A DNA stretch of 64,000 nt, taken from positions 1 to 64,000 of the forward strand of contig JAQQAP010000017.1 of NCBI GenBank assembly GCA_028533045.1. Direction: 5' to 3'. Source of the stretch: Spirochaetales bacterium. Lineage in GTDB: Bacteria > Spirochaetota > Spirochaetia > DSM-2461. This document shows positions 37,702 through 47,499 of the stretch, one piece after another. Both the position numbers and the translations under genes were made by a program. The first letter of the stretch is position 1, and each line of letters opens with the position of its first letter. The notes beneath the pieces are model-generated. The model did not search any database. It was given only the letters and a program-made list of their open reading frames with translations, and was not told the origin of the DNA.

Positions 37702-38061
37702 ATGGATAAGATTAAAGCAAAAAGCATTAAGCGGCTTCAGAGAAAGAAACATGTACGGAAAAAGATTTCCGGTACTGCCGATAGACCTCGTTTGAGCGTC
37801 TTCAAGAGCAACAAAAACATTAGCGTTCAGGTTATTGATGATGTTGCCGGTAGAACCCTTGTTTCCGCTTCTTCCCTGGAAAAGGATATGGCAGAAATCA
37901 AACCCAATATCGCCGGCGGTGAAAAGCTGGGTCAGGTAATTGGTGAAAGAATGAAAGAAGCCAAAATCAGCACTGTCGTTTTCGACCGTAATGGATATCT
38001 TTACCACGGCGTAGTTAAAGCTATCGCCGATGGCGCCAGAAAAGCCGGAATTGAGTTTTAA
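37702..38061 (+). CDS. rplR: 50S ribosomal protein L18
   Basis: The 119-aa 5S rRNA-binding protein has RPRLSVFKSNKNISVQVIDD (about 28-47) and FDRNGYLYHGVVKAIADGARKAG near the end, as in L18. Confidence 0.97.
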   Translation: MDKIKAKSIKRLQRKKHVRKKISGTADRPRLSVFKSNKNISVQVIDDVAGRTLVSASSLEKDMAEIKPNIAGGEKLGQVIGERMKEAKISTVVFDRNGYLYHGVVKAIADGARKAGIEF

Positions 38062-38072
38062 GAGGACATAAG

Positions 38073-38576
38073 ATGGCATATAAAGATAGAAACGAAGATA
38101 AAGAGTTTGTAGAAAAGCTGATCAGGCTTAATAGAGTTTCAAAGGCTATTAAGGGTGGTCGGAAGATGTCATTCTCCGCACTTATGGTCGTCGGTGACGG
38201 TAAGGGTCGGGTTGGATACGGTTTTGGTAAGGCTAATGACGTTACCGAAGCTATCCGAAAGAGCGTAGAAAAGGCCAGAAAGAATATGATCACTGTGCCT
38301 TTGAAGAAAAGCACTATTCCCCACGAAATACTGGGTGAGTATAAAAGTGCCAACGTTCTTTTGAAGCCTGCTGCTCCCGGTACCGGTATTATCGCCGGTG
38401 GACCTGTGCGTGCCGTTATGGAAGCTGCCGGCATCCATGACGTTCTTTCCAAGTCTCTTGGATCAAAAAACACCATGAACATTGTTAAGGGTGTTTTTAA
38501 CGGTCTTGAGAATCTTTTTGACGCCAAGAAAGTGGCCGATGGAAGAGGAAAGAAGCTTGAGGAATTCTGGGGTTAA
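38073..38576 (+). CDS. rpsE: 30S ribosomal protein S5
   Basis: The 167-aa protein has the N-terminal dsRNA-binding-like domain (FVEKLIRLNRVSKAIKGGRKM-type, SALMVVGDGKGRVGYG) and AAPGTGIIAGGPVRAVMEAAG. AGAGGA precedes the ATG. Confidence 0.98.
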   Translation: MAYKDRNEDKEFVEKLIRLNRVSKAIKGGRKMSFSALMVVGDGKGRVGYGFGKANDVTEAIRKSVEKARKNMITVPLKKSTIPHEILGEYKSANVLLKPAAPGTGIIAGGPVRAVMEAAGIHDVLSKSLGSKNTMNIVKGVFNGLENLFDAKKVADGRGKKLEEFWG

Positions 38577-38578
38577 TT

Positions 38579-38776
38579 ATGGCTAAGAAGAAAGTAAACA
38601 AAATCCGGGTAAAACTGGTTCGGAGTACTATCGGCCGTAAGCCCGAGCAGGCAGCTACTGCTAAAGCTCTGGGCCTTCGAAAGCTGAACTCTGTTGTTGA
38701 AAAAGATGCTACTCCCGCAATTTTGGGAATGGTGGATACCATTTCCCATCTTGTTGAGGTTGAGGAGATCAAATAA
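38579..38776 (+). CDS. rpmD: 50S ribosomal protein L30
   Basis: The 65-aa protein keeps KIRVKLVRSTIGRKPEQ and LGLRKLNS. L30 is missing from some bacteria, present here. Its stop overlaps the rplO ATG (TAATG). Confidence 0.96.
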   Translation: MAKKKVNKIRVKLVRSTIGRKPEQAATAKALGLRKLNSVVEKDATPAILGMVDTISHLVEVEEIK

Positions 38777-39225
38777 TGAGTGATAACAAGCTTAAGGCTC
38801 CCGAAGGGGCTAACAGAAATAAAAAGAAGGTAGGTCGAGGCCACTCTTCCGGTTGGGGAAAGACTTCCGGTAAGGGACACAAAGGTCAGAAGGCCCGTTC
38901 CGGTGGTGGAGTTTCTCTCGGATTCGAGGGTGGACAGATGCCTCTTTACCGACGTGTTGCTGCTCGGGGTTTTTCCAATATGCCCTTTAAAAACGTAGCA
39001 GTACCGGTAAACCTGAACCTTCTTGATAAGTTTTATGAAGATGGAGAAAAGGTTAACCTGGATACTCTGGTCGCCAAAGGGCTGATCAAGAAGAGTGAGA
39101 CTAACGTCAAAATTCTGGGTAATGGTGACATCAAGAAGAAACTTGAAGTAGAATTGACTAATGTTTCCGCTTCCGCTAAAGACAAGATTGTCAAAGCCGG
39201 TGGATCAGTAGCAGAAATTAAATAA
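38776..39225 (+). CDS. rplO: 50S ribosomal protein L15
   Basis: The 149-aa protein has the Gly-rich N-terminus GRGHSSGWGKTSGKGHKGQKAR (about 19-40) and GFEGGQMPLYRRV (about 48-60). Translationally coupled to rpmD. Confidence 0.97.
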   Translation: MSDNKLKAPEGANRNKKKVGRGHSSGWGKTSGKGHKGQKARSGGGVSLGFEGGQMPLYRRVAARGFSNMPFKNVAVPVNLNLLDKFYEDGEKVNLDTLVAKGLIKKSETNVKILGNGDIKKKLEVELTNVSASAKDKIVKAGGSVAEIK

Positions 39226-39240
39226 TCGGGATAGGTTTAT

Positions 39241-40572
39241 ATGGCTGATAATGCTCTTGCAAGGATATTTAGAGTTAAGGAACTTAGAAAAAAAGTCCTT
39301 TACACATTAGGGATGCTTTTGGTTTTTAGAATCGGTGCGGTTCTTCCCATTCCCGGTATTGATGTACAGGCTCTTAATGACTATTTTCTTACTCAGACCG
39401 GTGCGGGAGGTGGTCTCGGTTTAACCGATTATCTCGATTTTTTCGCCGGTGGTGCTTTTAAGAACTTTTCTGTATTTATGCTTGGTATTATGCCATATAT
39501 TTCTATGTCAATTATCATGCAGCTTCTTCTGCTTGTCTTCCCTGCTCTTAAACGAGTATCCGAGGGAGACGGCGGAAGAAAGAAGATTCAGAAATACATT
39601 AGATATGGTACGGTTGTCGTATGTCTGATTCAGTCATTTACGGTAACCCAGTATGCCAGAACTATTCCTGGTATCATCAATCCCAGCCTTATGGGATGGA
39701 AATTTAATGCCATTGCTATTCTGACGGTAACGGTAGGTACCCTTTTTCTTATGTGGATTGGGGAACAGATCAATGAAAAGGGTATCGGTAACGGTATTTC
39801 CCTTATCATTTTTACCGGTATCGTAGCCCGAATGCCCGGCGCTGTATCCGAATTGGTAGCGGAAATCGGTATGGGGAACATTAACCCCGTATTCGTGATT
39901 TTCGCTTTCATGATGTTTGTCGGCGTTGTAATTCTGGTTATTTATGAACAGCAGGGTCAGAGAAAGATTCCCGTACACTACGCCAAGCGTATTGTGGGAA
40001 GAAAGGTTTATGGGGCTCAGAACGCCTATATCCCTTTGAAGATCAATCCTTCCGGTGTTATTCCGGTAATTTTTGCTTCTTCCATTCTTACACTGCCCCT
40101 TACCGTGGCTTCCATGTTGGGACCCTCACGTTCCGGATGGGCTAATTTTGCGAGTTTCCTGAGACCTAACGGTCCGGCGTATCTTATTATATATACTCTT
40201 TTGATTGTGTTTTTCGCTTATTTCTACACACAGGTTTCTTTGAATCCTATTGAAATAGCAAGACAGATCAGAGAGAACGGTGGTTCTATTCCCGGGATTC
40301 GTTCCGAGAATATGGAAGCGTATTTGACCAAAGTATTGAATCGGATTGTATTACCCGGTTCACTCTTCCTGGCACTCATCGCGCTTATTCCTTCTGTTGT
40401 GGTTATAGTGTTTAACTTTCCCACATCCATATCCTACCTGATGGGCGGTACTTCACTGCTGATTCTCGTAGGTGTTGATCTGGACACCATGTCTCAGATT
40501 GAAGGGCAGCTGAAGATGCATCATCATGATGGGCTTGTCAAGGGAGGCAAACTCAAATCCAGGAATCTGTGA
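39241..40572 (+). CDS. secY: Preprotein translocase channel SecY
   Basis: The 443-aa protein has ten membrane segments and the SecY signatures near the first (VFRIGAVLPIPGID) and second helices (FAGGAFKNFSVFMLGIMPYIS), with plug region between. It forms the Sec channel with SecE (16.8 kb). adk and map, which often follow, are absent; rpmJ follows at once. Confidence 0.97.
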   Translation: MADNALARIFRVKELRKKVLYTLGMLLVFRIGAVLPIPGIDVQALNDYFLTQTGAGGGLGLTDYLDFFAGGAFKNFSVFMLGIMPYISMSIIMQLLLLVFPALKRVSEGDGGRKKIQKYIRYGTVVVCLIQSFTVTQYARTIPGIINPSLMGWKFNAIAILTVTVGTLFLMWIGEQINEKGIGNGISLIIFTGIVARMPGAVSELVAEIGMGNINPVFVIFAFMMFVGVVILVIYEQQGQRKIPVHYAKRIVGRKVYGAQNAYIPLKINPSGVIPVIFASSILTLPLTVASMLGPSRSGWANFASFLRPNGPAYLIIYTLLIVFFAYFYTQVSLNPIEIARQIRENGGSIPGIRSENMEAYLTKVLNRIVLPGSLFLALIALIPSVVVIVFNFPTSISYLMGGTSLLILVGVDLDTMSQIEGQLKMHHHDGLVKGGKLKSRNL

Positions 40573-40594
40573 TAGGGTGTAAAAGAGGTATAAT

Positions 40595-40708
40595 ATGAAG
40601 GTTAGAGCAAGTGTAAAACCCATTTGTGACAAATGTAAAGTAATCAGAAGGAAGGGCGTTCTTCGGATCGTCTGTCAGAACCCCAAACATAAACAGCGAC
40701 AGAAGTAG
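40595..40708 (+). CDS. rpmJ: 50S ribosomal protein L36
   Basis: A 37-codon gene: [20 protein letters not shown] and so on, with zinc ligands C11, C14, C27 and H32 (C+ form). AGAGG lies upstream. Its place between secY and rpsM, with infA missing, matches other spirochaetes. Confidence 0.96.
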   Translation: MKVRASVKPICDKCKVIRRKGVLRIVCQNPKHKQRQK

Positions 40709-40718
40709 GAGGCTATAA

Positions 40719-41084
40719 GTGGCTCGTATTGCTGGTATTGACCTGCCTAATAAACATGCGGAAATCGCGTTAACATACATATTCGGAATCGGTAGAACTT
40801 CTGCCAGACAGATATGTGAGAAGACCGGTATTGATCCCCTCAAGAGAATGAATGATCTGAGCGGGGAAGAAGTTAATGAACTTAGAAAGGTCATTGAAAA
40901 TGAATACAAGGTAGAAGGACGTCTTAGATCCGAAACTGCCCTGAATATCAAGCGACTGATGGATATCGGTTGTTATCGCGGTCTCAGACACAGAAGAGGT
41001 CTTCCCGTTCGTGGTCAGCGAACCAAGACCAATGCCCGTACTCGTAAGGGTAAGGCCAAGACCGTAGCGAAAAAGAAGAAGTAG
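40719..41084 (+). CDS. rpsM: 30S ribosomal protein S13
   Basis: The 121-aa protein starts with GTG after AGGAGG and has [12 protein letters not shown], the helix-turn region, and the basic C-terminal [19 protein letters not shown]. Confidence 0.97.
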   Translation: MARIAGIDLPNKHAEIALTYIFGIGRTSARQICEKTGIDPLKRMNDLSGEEVNELRKVIENEYKVEGRLRSETALNIKRLMDIGCYRGLRHRRGLPVRGQRTKTNARTRKGKAKTVAKKKK

Positions 41085-41102
41085 TGAGCGGAGGAAATAG
41101 AA

Positions 41103-41483
41103 TTGGCTAAAGCAAAGAAAAGAAAAGAGAAAAAGACAGTATTTGAAGGTAATGTCTACATTCAGGCTACTTTCAACAATACTATCGTAACCGTTACCGA
41201 TCTCAAGGGAAACACTATTTCCTGGAGTAGTGCCGGTTCTCTCGGTTTTAAGGGAGCTAAGAAGTCTACTCCCTACGCCGCTCAGACCACTGCGGAAACT
41301 GCTACAAGCAGAGCTCGTGATTACGGTCTGAAAGAGGTAAACGTATATGTTAAGGGTCCCGGTATGGGACGCGAATCTGCCATCCGTTCTCTTGGAGCTA
41401 TGGGTCTGCAGGTTAAAAGCATAAAGGATATTACTCCTATTCCTCACAACGGTTGTCGTCCCAAGAAGAGTAGAAGAGTCTAA
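41103..41483 (+). CDS. rpsK: 30S ribosomal protein S11
   Basis: The 126-aa protein starts with TTG, with GGAGG 9 bases upstream; no ATG is available before the conserved [17 protein letters not shown]. It ends [12 protein letters not shown], the S11 signature. rpsD, which often follows, is absent. Confidence 0.96.
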   Translation: MAKAKKRKEKKTVFEGNVYIQATFNNTIVTVTDLKGNTISWSSAGSLGFKGAKKSTPYAAQTTAETATSRARDYGLKEVNVYVKGPGMGRESAIRSLGAMGLQVKSIKDITPIPHNGCRPKKSRRV

Positions 41484-41503
41484 TTTAGGTTAAAGGAGTC
41501 AAA

Positions 41504-42544
41504 ATGGCACGAAAAAATCTCCTCAAAGGTTTCAAGAGACCTAAAGGAATTACCTTTGAACATAAGGAAGAGGATGCTTCCTACGGTAAGTTCACTGCTT
41601 ATCCTTTTGAAAGAGGATATGGTAATACTGTTGGTAATACCTTAAGGCGTGTTCTCCTTTCTTCTATTCAGGGATATGCCATTTCTGCAATCCGTGTTAC
41701 CGCTTACAATGAGGATGGATCTTCTCATGTCGTTTCCAACGAATTTGAGCCCATCCCTCATTGTGTCGAAGACACTCCCGAAATCATCACTAATCTTAAA
41801 GCTCTTAAACTGAATCTTCCCGAGGATGTTGAAGAGATGACGATTAACATCGAATGTAAGGGACAGAAAGAAGTAACCGGAGCAGATTTTGAAAAGAATG
41901 GTGTTGAGGTTATAAATGGTGATCTTCATATTTGTACGCTCATGGAGGGTTCAAATATTGATATGGAAGTTCAGATAGACTTGGGACGTGGTTATGTTCC
42001 TGCAGAACTTCACGAGAAATATATTGAAACTATTGGAACTATTCCCGTTGATTCAATTTATTCTCCCATTACCAAGGTTAAGTATGCTGTAGAGAATACC
42101 CGAGTTGGTCAGAGATCCGACTATGACAAGCTGATTTTAGAAGTTTGGTCTGATGGGTCTATCTCTCCCGAAAACGCTCTTGCCGAAGCATCAAAGATTG
42201 CTAAGGACCACTTTACGGTCTTTATTAACTTTGATGAAGACAGTGTCATCGGTGATGAAGAGGTTGATGAAGAAGAAGAAAAGATTCGTCAGCTTCTGGA
42301 AACTCCCGTTGAAGAACTGGAACTTTCGGTTAGATCCAGCAACTGCCTGAAGAACGCCAATATCAGAACCATTGGTGATCTTACCAGAAAGACAGAAGAT
42401 GAAATTGCCAAGACCAGAAACTTCGGTAAGAAGTCTCTTACCGAAATTAAAGAACGGTTGAAGGAATGGAACTTAAGTCTGGGTATGGTAGATTATAGCG
42501 TTCTTAAGAATTCTATAAAATTGGAAAAGAAGAAGGAAGAGTAA
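41504..42544 (+). CDS. rpoA: DNA-directed RNA polymerase subunit alpha
   Basis: The 346-aa subunit has the dimerisation domain with [17 protein letters not shown] (about 32-48) and a C-terminal domain (about 262-335) with [17 protein letters not shown] and [12 protein letters not shown], which contacts promoter DNA and activators. It ends one base before rplQ. Confidence 0.98.
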   Translation: MARKNLLKGFKRPKGITFEHKEEDASYGKFTAYPFERGYGNTVGNTLRRVLLSSIQGYAISAIRVTAYNEDGSSHVVSNEFEPIPHCVEDTPEIITNLKALKLNLPEDVEEMTINIECKGQKEVTGADFEKNGVEVINGDLHICTLMEGSNIDMEVQIDLGRGYVPAELHEKYIETIGTIPVDSIYSPITKVKYAVENTRVGQRSDYDKLILEVWSDGSISPENALAEASKIAKDHFTVFINFDEDSVIGDEEVDEEEEKIRQLLETPVEELELSVRSSNCLKNANIRTIGDLTRKTEDEIAKTRNFGKKSLTEIKERLKEWNLSLGMVDYSVLKNSIKLEKKKEE

Positions 42545-42545
42545 G

Positions 42546-43031
42546 ATGCATAATAGAATCGGGTTTAACCGTTTAAGCCGTAAATCAAGCCACAGAAAAG
42601 CGCTTGAAAGAAACATGGTGACATCTCTTCTTAAATATGAGAGAGTTAAAACCACTAAAGCCAAAGCACGGGAAATCCGCAGAACTGCGGAAAAGATGAT
42701 TACCCGGGCCAAGGTTGATTCCGTACATAACAGACGAATTGTTGCTAAGACAGTTCAGGAAAAAGATGTACTGAATAAGCTGTTCGTAGAAATAGCTCCC
42801 AAGTATAAGGAACGACCTGGTGGTTACACCAGAATCCTGAAGATTGGTAGCAGAAAAGGTGATGCCGCCGAAATGGTAATCCTTGAGCTGGTTGAAGAAG
42901 AAATGAAAGCCAAGCCCAAGAAAGCCAAGAAGAAGGCAGCCCCCAAGAAAGCTGAGCCTAAAGCTGAAGAAGTAAAGGCAGACGCTCCCGCAGAAGAAGC
43001 TCCCGAAGCTGAAGCTTCCTCTGAGGAATAA
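42546..43031 (+). CDS. rplQ: 50S ribosomal protein L17 with long charged tail
   Basis: Residues 1-122 are a normal L17 ([38 protein letters not shown]). Residues 123-161 form an extra tail of Lys/Ala/Pro/Glu, first basic then acidic, not found in L17 of about 120-130 aa. The tail is low-complexity and probably disordered. It ends the ribosomal run before a strong terminator. Confidence 0.95.
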   Translation: MHNRIGFNRLSRKSSHRKALERNMVTSLLKYERVKTTKAKAREIRRTAEKMITRAKVDSVHNRRIVAKTVQEKDVLNKLFVEIAPKYKERPGGYTRILKIGSRKGDAAEMVILELVEEEMKAKPKKAKKKAAPKKAEPKAEEVKADAPAEEAPEAEASSEE

Positions 43032-43082
43032 ATAGTTTATACAAACAATTCCTAAGAAATTGGGAACCATTTGTCGATACTG

Positions 43083-43118
43083 AATAGGAAGGACCCTGCG
43101 TTCTTCCTATTTTTTTTT
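43083..43118 (+). terminator. Terminator after rplQ
   Basis: AATAGGAAG (43083-43091) pairs with CTTCCTATT (43103-43111) around an 11-base loop, followed by a run of seven or more T. It closes the tuf-rplQ unit. The T-run ends only 13 bases before the next gene. Confidence 0.85.
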
Positions 43119-43131
43119 GTTCAGGACTAAG

Positions 43132-45855
43132 ATGCGAAGTACGACAAAAGTCACATTTAGTTTTCTCCTCACCCTTGTCATAACGGGAATCCTTTTTTTT
43201 CTATCTTCTGCCGGGGTATTCAAAGGGGTGGAACTTCGCTTGTATCGACAGTCGATTATTAATCGTGAATTAGGTCTTCTTGAGTATTCTGATGAACTGA
43301 TCAGTGATTACCAAAGAAAGCTCCAGGAAAAATTAAGTCTTTTTATAGAATCCGGTTCTTTTGCAAAGGTTTATGAGTTAAATCAGGAAGATGCGGATAT
43401 AGTGGAAAGAGATAAGCTCGTCCAGACTTTACGCCGTGAGCTCCCCGGTTTTGAGACTTTGCGCTTTATTGATTCGGATGGCCAAAGAATTCACTATAGT
43501 ACGTCCGATGATGATGTTCAGATTCGAAGTAACGAGAAGATTGTCTATAAGAATTGGATAGCATTGGATTCCTATTATGAACCTATTTCTCTGCTGGGCA
43601 GTGAAAACGAGATTGCCGACTTCAATGAAAACACCTGGTCCGATAGGGATAATCTCTTTTATATAGCCCTTCCTTCTTATGATAACTACGGTCTCTTTCG
43701 TGGTACGGCCCTATTTACCTTCACTTTGGAAGGTATAAAGAAGCAGTTTATCTCTTCCGGTATTATTTCTGATCCCGGGATGATTCGTATAATGGGTACA
43801 GAGGGACTAATTCTAGGGTTGCCGGAAGAGTTATACGATGACGTTCATTCCTTGATTACGGAAAACTGGGCCAGTGAAAATATGAGTTTGGTACTTCCTG
43901 TAGTGGAGGATGAAAATCAGGATCAATATAGTCTATTATCTTTCAAAGGGGGCATAAATTGGGGGATACTCCTGGACGATTCCCTCTTTGAACTCCCCGG
44001 ACAATTTCGCATCCTCTTTTTTGCCGTATTTTTTATAACCCTTTTTCTTCTGTTTCATCTTCTTTTGAATATTCGGCAGGATAGAATTGTCGTACTAGAT
44101 GAAAGACTGCGTAAGTTTCAGCTCAATTTCTTGAGAAACTGGTTGGAAAACAGAGAAAAGATTGAGTGGGAAGCATGGGATAGCGAACTTAACTCAAGAA
44201 AGAATGAGTACTATCGTGAATTTAAAAGTGCCCTTAAGCTTAAAGGGGAAGATGAGAAAATCGATCAACTCCTGGATAGAAATTGGCAGGAAATTATTGA
44301 TATTCTGGCGGTATATCATAATAAGCAAAATGAAGAGCGCAAGAATTCCGGTATAGACCCGGATGAATTGGAAAAACTTATAAAGAAGGCCGTCGAGTCG
44401 GCACAAATTACTATACCAGCGCAGGCCGGTGTCAGTGTTTCTGCTGCGCCCGTTGCCCAAAAGGCTCCTAAAGGCAAAGCCAGCGATCCTTTTGCGGGAA
44501 TGAAGCCTGTCTCTGTAGAGTCTGTAAGTGAGGATGATGAGGAACTTGAGTCACTGAGCGAAGCCGAAGAGCTGGATGAAGTCAAAGAACTGGATGAAGT
44601 CGAAGAACTAGATGAAGTCGAAGAACTGGATGAAGTCGAAGAACTGGATGAAGTCGAGGAACTGGATGAAGTCGAGGAACTGGATGAAGTCGAAGAACTG
44701 GATGAAGTCGAAGAACTGGATGAAGTCGAAGAATTAGATGAAGTCGAAGAACTGGATGAAGTCGAAGAACTGGATGAAGTCGAAGAACTGGATGAAGTCG
44801 AAGAACTGGATGAAGTCGAAGAACTGGATGAAGTCGAAGAACTGGATGAAGTCGAAGAACTAGATGAAGTCGAAGAACTAGATGAAGTCGAAGAACTAGA
44901 TGATCTACAGAAAGTTGAAGAACTTGATGAATCTGAAGAATTGGAAATCTTCGAAGAGTTGTCCCTCGATGACTTGAAAATCCGGCATGATGAATTGGAA
45001 GAATTACCCATGGCCGAAGCGGTGGAAGAGATAGCGGAACTGGAAGATGTGAGTGACGACTTAGAGGATGCTCCTGTAGTATGGGAAGGAAGTGTAGATA
45101 TGGGTGGTAACGAGATTGATGGTGACCTTGAGGCTTTGGATGATGACTTCCCCGAAGAAATAGAAAGTCTGGAAGAGCTTGATGAACTGCCCGAAGAAAA
45201 CGAGACAATTCATTATCTTATGTCTCTTCAAGAGATCATAGAAGAGAAGAAAAAGTCTTCCGGGGAAGAGATAAGTGAGCCTCATATGGATGGTGGACCC
45301 TCCCTGTCCCCCAAAGATTTTGGTATGGACTCTCTCATCTCTGTAAAGTCTGAGGGGCTTTTTCCCGACGTTACCTTTGCGGAGGATGGATTCCTCTTTA
45401 CAGACACAGGGGCCGAACAGATTCCCCTTAGTAAAAAGGGCTTTGACTTTGATACCTATCGTAAGGGTTATGTTGATAACGAGCGGGGAGCCTACAGAGC
45501 TCTTCTGGATTATTCCCGCAAGATTGATGCTCAGTGTGCTGTTGTGATGGTAAGGGCGGATGGGGGATACAAATCGCTCCTTTCCATAGGAATGAACCGT
45601 TCGCCGGAAGATTATGTAGTTAATGATCAGGCCCAGCTTGGTTCGGAGTATCTGGATAAGCGCTATGTGGTGGGAATTGACGGCGCTAAGAAGAGTGAGA
45701 TTCTTGGTGATGATTGGGACTGGATTGCCTTTAAATATGTTAACTCTCTGCTTTTTCTTCCTTTAATTTACCGTGGGGAAGAGACTTATCTTATGTTGGG
45801 CTTTAAAGAACGAAGTTCCAACCCCGCAGAATTATTAGCTCTTCAGAAGGCTTAG
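43132..45855 (+). CDS. Membrane sensor-like protein with 18 acidic hexapeptide repeats
   Basis: The 907-aa protein has a membrane helix at about 6-28, an outer domain of about 260 residues that resembles the sensor part of chemoreceptors or kinases in layout, and a second helix at about 292-315. The cytoplasmic part has a charged helix (320-425), an Ala/Pro linker, then 18 copies of D-E-V-[EK]-E-L (482-589), more acidic sequence to about 740, and a C-terminal globular domain (about 750-907) that could be GAF-like. No kinase, HAMP or methyl-accepting domain was seen. The ATG at 43132 has AGGA upstream. No function can be given; signalling or scaffolding at the membrane is a guess. It lies between the ribosomal terminator and the rny promoter. 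Confidence 0.7.
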   Translation: MRSTTKVTFSFLLTLVITGILFFLSSAGVFKGVELRLYRQSIINRELGLLEYSDELISDYQRKLQEKLSLFIESGSFAKVYELNQEDADIVERDKLVQTLRRELPGFETLRFIDSDGQRIHYSTSDDDVQIRSNEKIVYKNWIALDSYYEPISLLGSENEIADFNENTWSDRDNLFYIALPSYDNYGLFRGTALFTFTLEGIKKQFISSGIISDPGMIRIMGTEGLILGLPEELYDDVHSLITENWASENMSLVLPVVEDENQDQYSLLSFKGGINWGILLDDSLFELPGQFRILFFAVFFITLFLLFHLLLNIRQDRIVVLDERLRKFQLNFLRNWLENREKIEWEAWDSELNSRKNEYYREFKSALKLKGEDEKIDQLLDRNWQEIIDILAVYHNKQNEERKNSGIDPDELEKLIKKAVESAQITIPAQAGVSVSAAPVAQKAPKGKASDPFAGMKPVSVESVSEDDEELESLSEAEELDEVKELDEVEELDEVEELDEVEELDEVEELDEVEELDEVEELDEVEELDEVEELDEVEELDEVEELDEVEELDEVEELDEVEELDEVEELDEVEELDEVEELDEVEELDDLQKVEELDESEELEIFEELSLDDLKIRHDELEELPMAEAVEEIAELEDVSDDLEDAPVVWEGSVDMGGNEIDGDLEALDDDFPEEIESLEELDELPEENETIHYLMSLQEIIEEKKKSSGEEISEPHMDGGPSLSPKDFGMDSLISVKSEGLFPDVTFAEDGFLFTDTGAEQIPLSKKGFDFDTYRKGYVDNERGAYRALLDYSRKIDAQCAVVMVRADGGYKSLLSIGMNRSPEDYVVNDQAQLGSEYLDKRYVVGIDGAKKSEILGDDWDWIAFKYVNSLLFLPLIYRGEETYLMLGFKERSSNPAELLALQKA
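44575..44898 (+). repeat. 18 tandem copies of an 18-bp unit
   Basis: The unit GATGAAGTCGAAGAACTG codes DEVEEL and runs without a break for 324 bases. Copies differ at only a few bases (the first has AAA for GAA; some end CTA or TTA; two have GAG), so the array is nearly homogeneous and recently expanded or kept even by recombination. The number of copies probably varies between strains. Confidence 0.95.
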
Positions 45856-45894
45856 TATGCCCAGTCCCCTGACTTTTCGTCCACTAATACTTTC

Positions 45895-45922
45895 TTGACA
45901 AAGGGGAAATTACCTATATAAT
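45895..45922 (+). promoter_or_regulatory. Consensus promoter for rny-ymdB-tlyA
   Basis: TTGACA (45895-45900) and TATAAT (45917-45922) are both perfect matches, 16 bases apart. The start near 45929 leaves a short leader with AAAGGGGAAG before rny. Confidence 0.85.
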
Positions 45923-45952
45923 GATTGTAATATCGTTTTGAAAGGGGAAGTT

Positions 45953-47485
45953 ATGTCGACTGCATTATTGACAACGATCCTTCTCCTCGCCGGTGTTGCA
46001 ATTGGTTGGTTAATTAGATGGATATATTCCCGCTATCAGTTGTCCTCTTCTGAGCAGAGAGCTGCCAGATTAAGACAGGATGCGGTTTCAGAAGCAGAAC
46101 AGGAGAAGAAAGGTCTTCTCCTTGAAGCCCAAGACCAGATAATGAGAGAGCGTCGCCAGTTTGATAAAGAACTGAGAGACAGACGCGCCGATCTTCAGCG
46201 GTTTGAGAAAAGGGTCCAGCAAAAAGAGGATAATCTTGAGCAGAAGTCTCAGGAAATGGAAAAATCCCGCAAACGTATTTCTGAACAGGAAAAAGAGTTA
46301 GAACAGAATCAACAGGAACTGAAGAATCAGGAACTGACACTCAGAACGGAACTTGAAAGAATTTCCGGTCTTACTCAGGAAGAGGCGAAGAAGCTTATTA
46401 TTGCCAACCTTGAGAACGATGCCAAGCACGATGCCCAGGCTTTGATCAACAAGATCGAGGCGGAAGCTCAGCTTACTTCGGAAAAGAAGGCCCGCGATGT
46501 TCTGATGTCCACGATTCAGAGACTGGCTACGGACATTAGTTCGGAAATTACGGTTACATCGGTTAGCTTGCCTAATGATGAGATGAAGGGACGGATTATC
46601 GGCCGGGAAGGTCGTAACATCCGAACACTGGAAACACTGACAGGGGTCGATATTATTATTGACGATACGCCGGAAGCGGTTGTTATCTCCTGTTTTGATC
46701 CTATTAGAAAGGTTATTGCCAAAACAGCTCTGGAAAGACTTGTTTCGGACGGACGGATTCACCCGGCCCGCATCGAAGAAGTGGTTCAGAGAGTGGCTAA
46801 AGAAATCGGCCAGACTATTTTTGAAGAGGGAGAAAAGGTGCTTTTTGACTTGGGTATCCACGATGTTAAACCCGATGGAATCCAGGCTTTGGGACGTCTC
46901 CACTTTAGAACCAGTTACGGTCAGAATGTTCTGTCCCATTCCAAGGAAGTCGCCATTGTGGCCGGTATGATTGCCGCCGAAATTGGTGCCGACGTAGGGC
47001 TTGCCAAACGTGCCGCTCTGCTTCATGACATTGGTAAGGGTATGGAAACGGACGGTGAAGGAAATCACGCCGAGGTGGGGGCCGAACTGTGTCGCCGCAT
47101 GGGTGAATCTTCTGAACTGGTAAACGCCGTAGGTGCTCACCACAATGACATTCGACCCGAAAGTGTTGAAGCTGTTATTGTTCAGGTGGCCGATGCTATT
47201 TCTGCGGCTCGCCCCGGTGCCCGCCGTGAGACTATGGACAATTACATCAAGCGTTTGGAAAACCTGGAAAAGATCGCCATGAGCTTTAAGGGAGTCGATA
47301 AGGTATTTGCCGTTCAGGCTGGCCGCGAACTCCGTATTATGGTTGATAACGAAAGAGTTAACGACGTTAAGGCTAAGGATTTGGCTAAGGATATTGCCAA
47401 GACTATCGAAGATGAGCTTAAGTACCCCGGTAAGATTCGGGTTACTATCATTCGAGAGACCCGGGTTGTAGAATACGCCCGTTAG
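45953..47485 (+). CDS. rny: Ribonuclease Y
   Basis: RNase Y is a membrane-bound endonuclease that starts mRNA decay. The 510-aa protein has an N-terminal membrane helix (3-24), a long coiled coil (about 30-190), a KH domain with GRIIGREGRNIRTLE (about 213-227) and an HD domain with HDIGKG (H358, D359). The ATG at 45953 has a strong ribosome site; a TTG at 45938 is not needed. ymdB follows, a common pairing. Confidence 0.97.
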   Translation: MSTALLTTILLLAGVAIGWLIRWIYSRYQLSSSEQRAARLRQDAVSEAEQEKKGLLLEAQDQIMRERRQFDKELRDRRADLQRFEKRVQQKEDNLEQKSQEMEKSRKRISEQEKELEQNQQELKNQELTLRTELERISGLTQEEAKKLIIANLENDAKHDAQALINKIEAEAQLTSEKKARDVLMSTIQRLATDISSEITVTSVSLPNDEMKGRIIGREGRNIRTLETLTGVDIIIDDTPEAVVISCFDPIRKVIAKTALERLVSDGRIHPARIEEVVQRVAKEIGQTIFEEGEKVLFDLGIHDVKPDGIQALGRLHFRTSYGQNVLSHSKEVAIVAGMIAAEIGADVGLAKRAALLHDIGKGMETDGEGNHAEVGAELCRRMGESSELVNAVGAHHNDIRPESVEAVIVQVADAISAARPGARRETMDNYIKRLENLEKIAMSFKGVDKVFAVQAGRELRIMVDNERVNDVKAKDLAKDIAKTIEDELKYPGKIRVTIIRETRVVEYAR

Positions 47486-47499
47486 GTAGGAACTATCCT

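Noticed and set aside
44316-45208. Two long minus-strand open frames coding Ser/Thr-rich or Leu/His-rich repeats
   Set aside because: They are the reverse reading of the 18-bp tandem array in the plus-strand gene; repeats without stops in one frame stay open in others. No ribosome site or family match.
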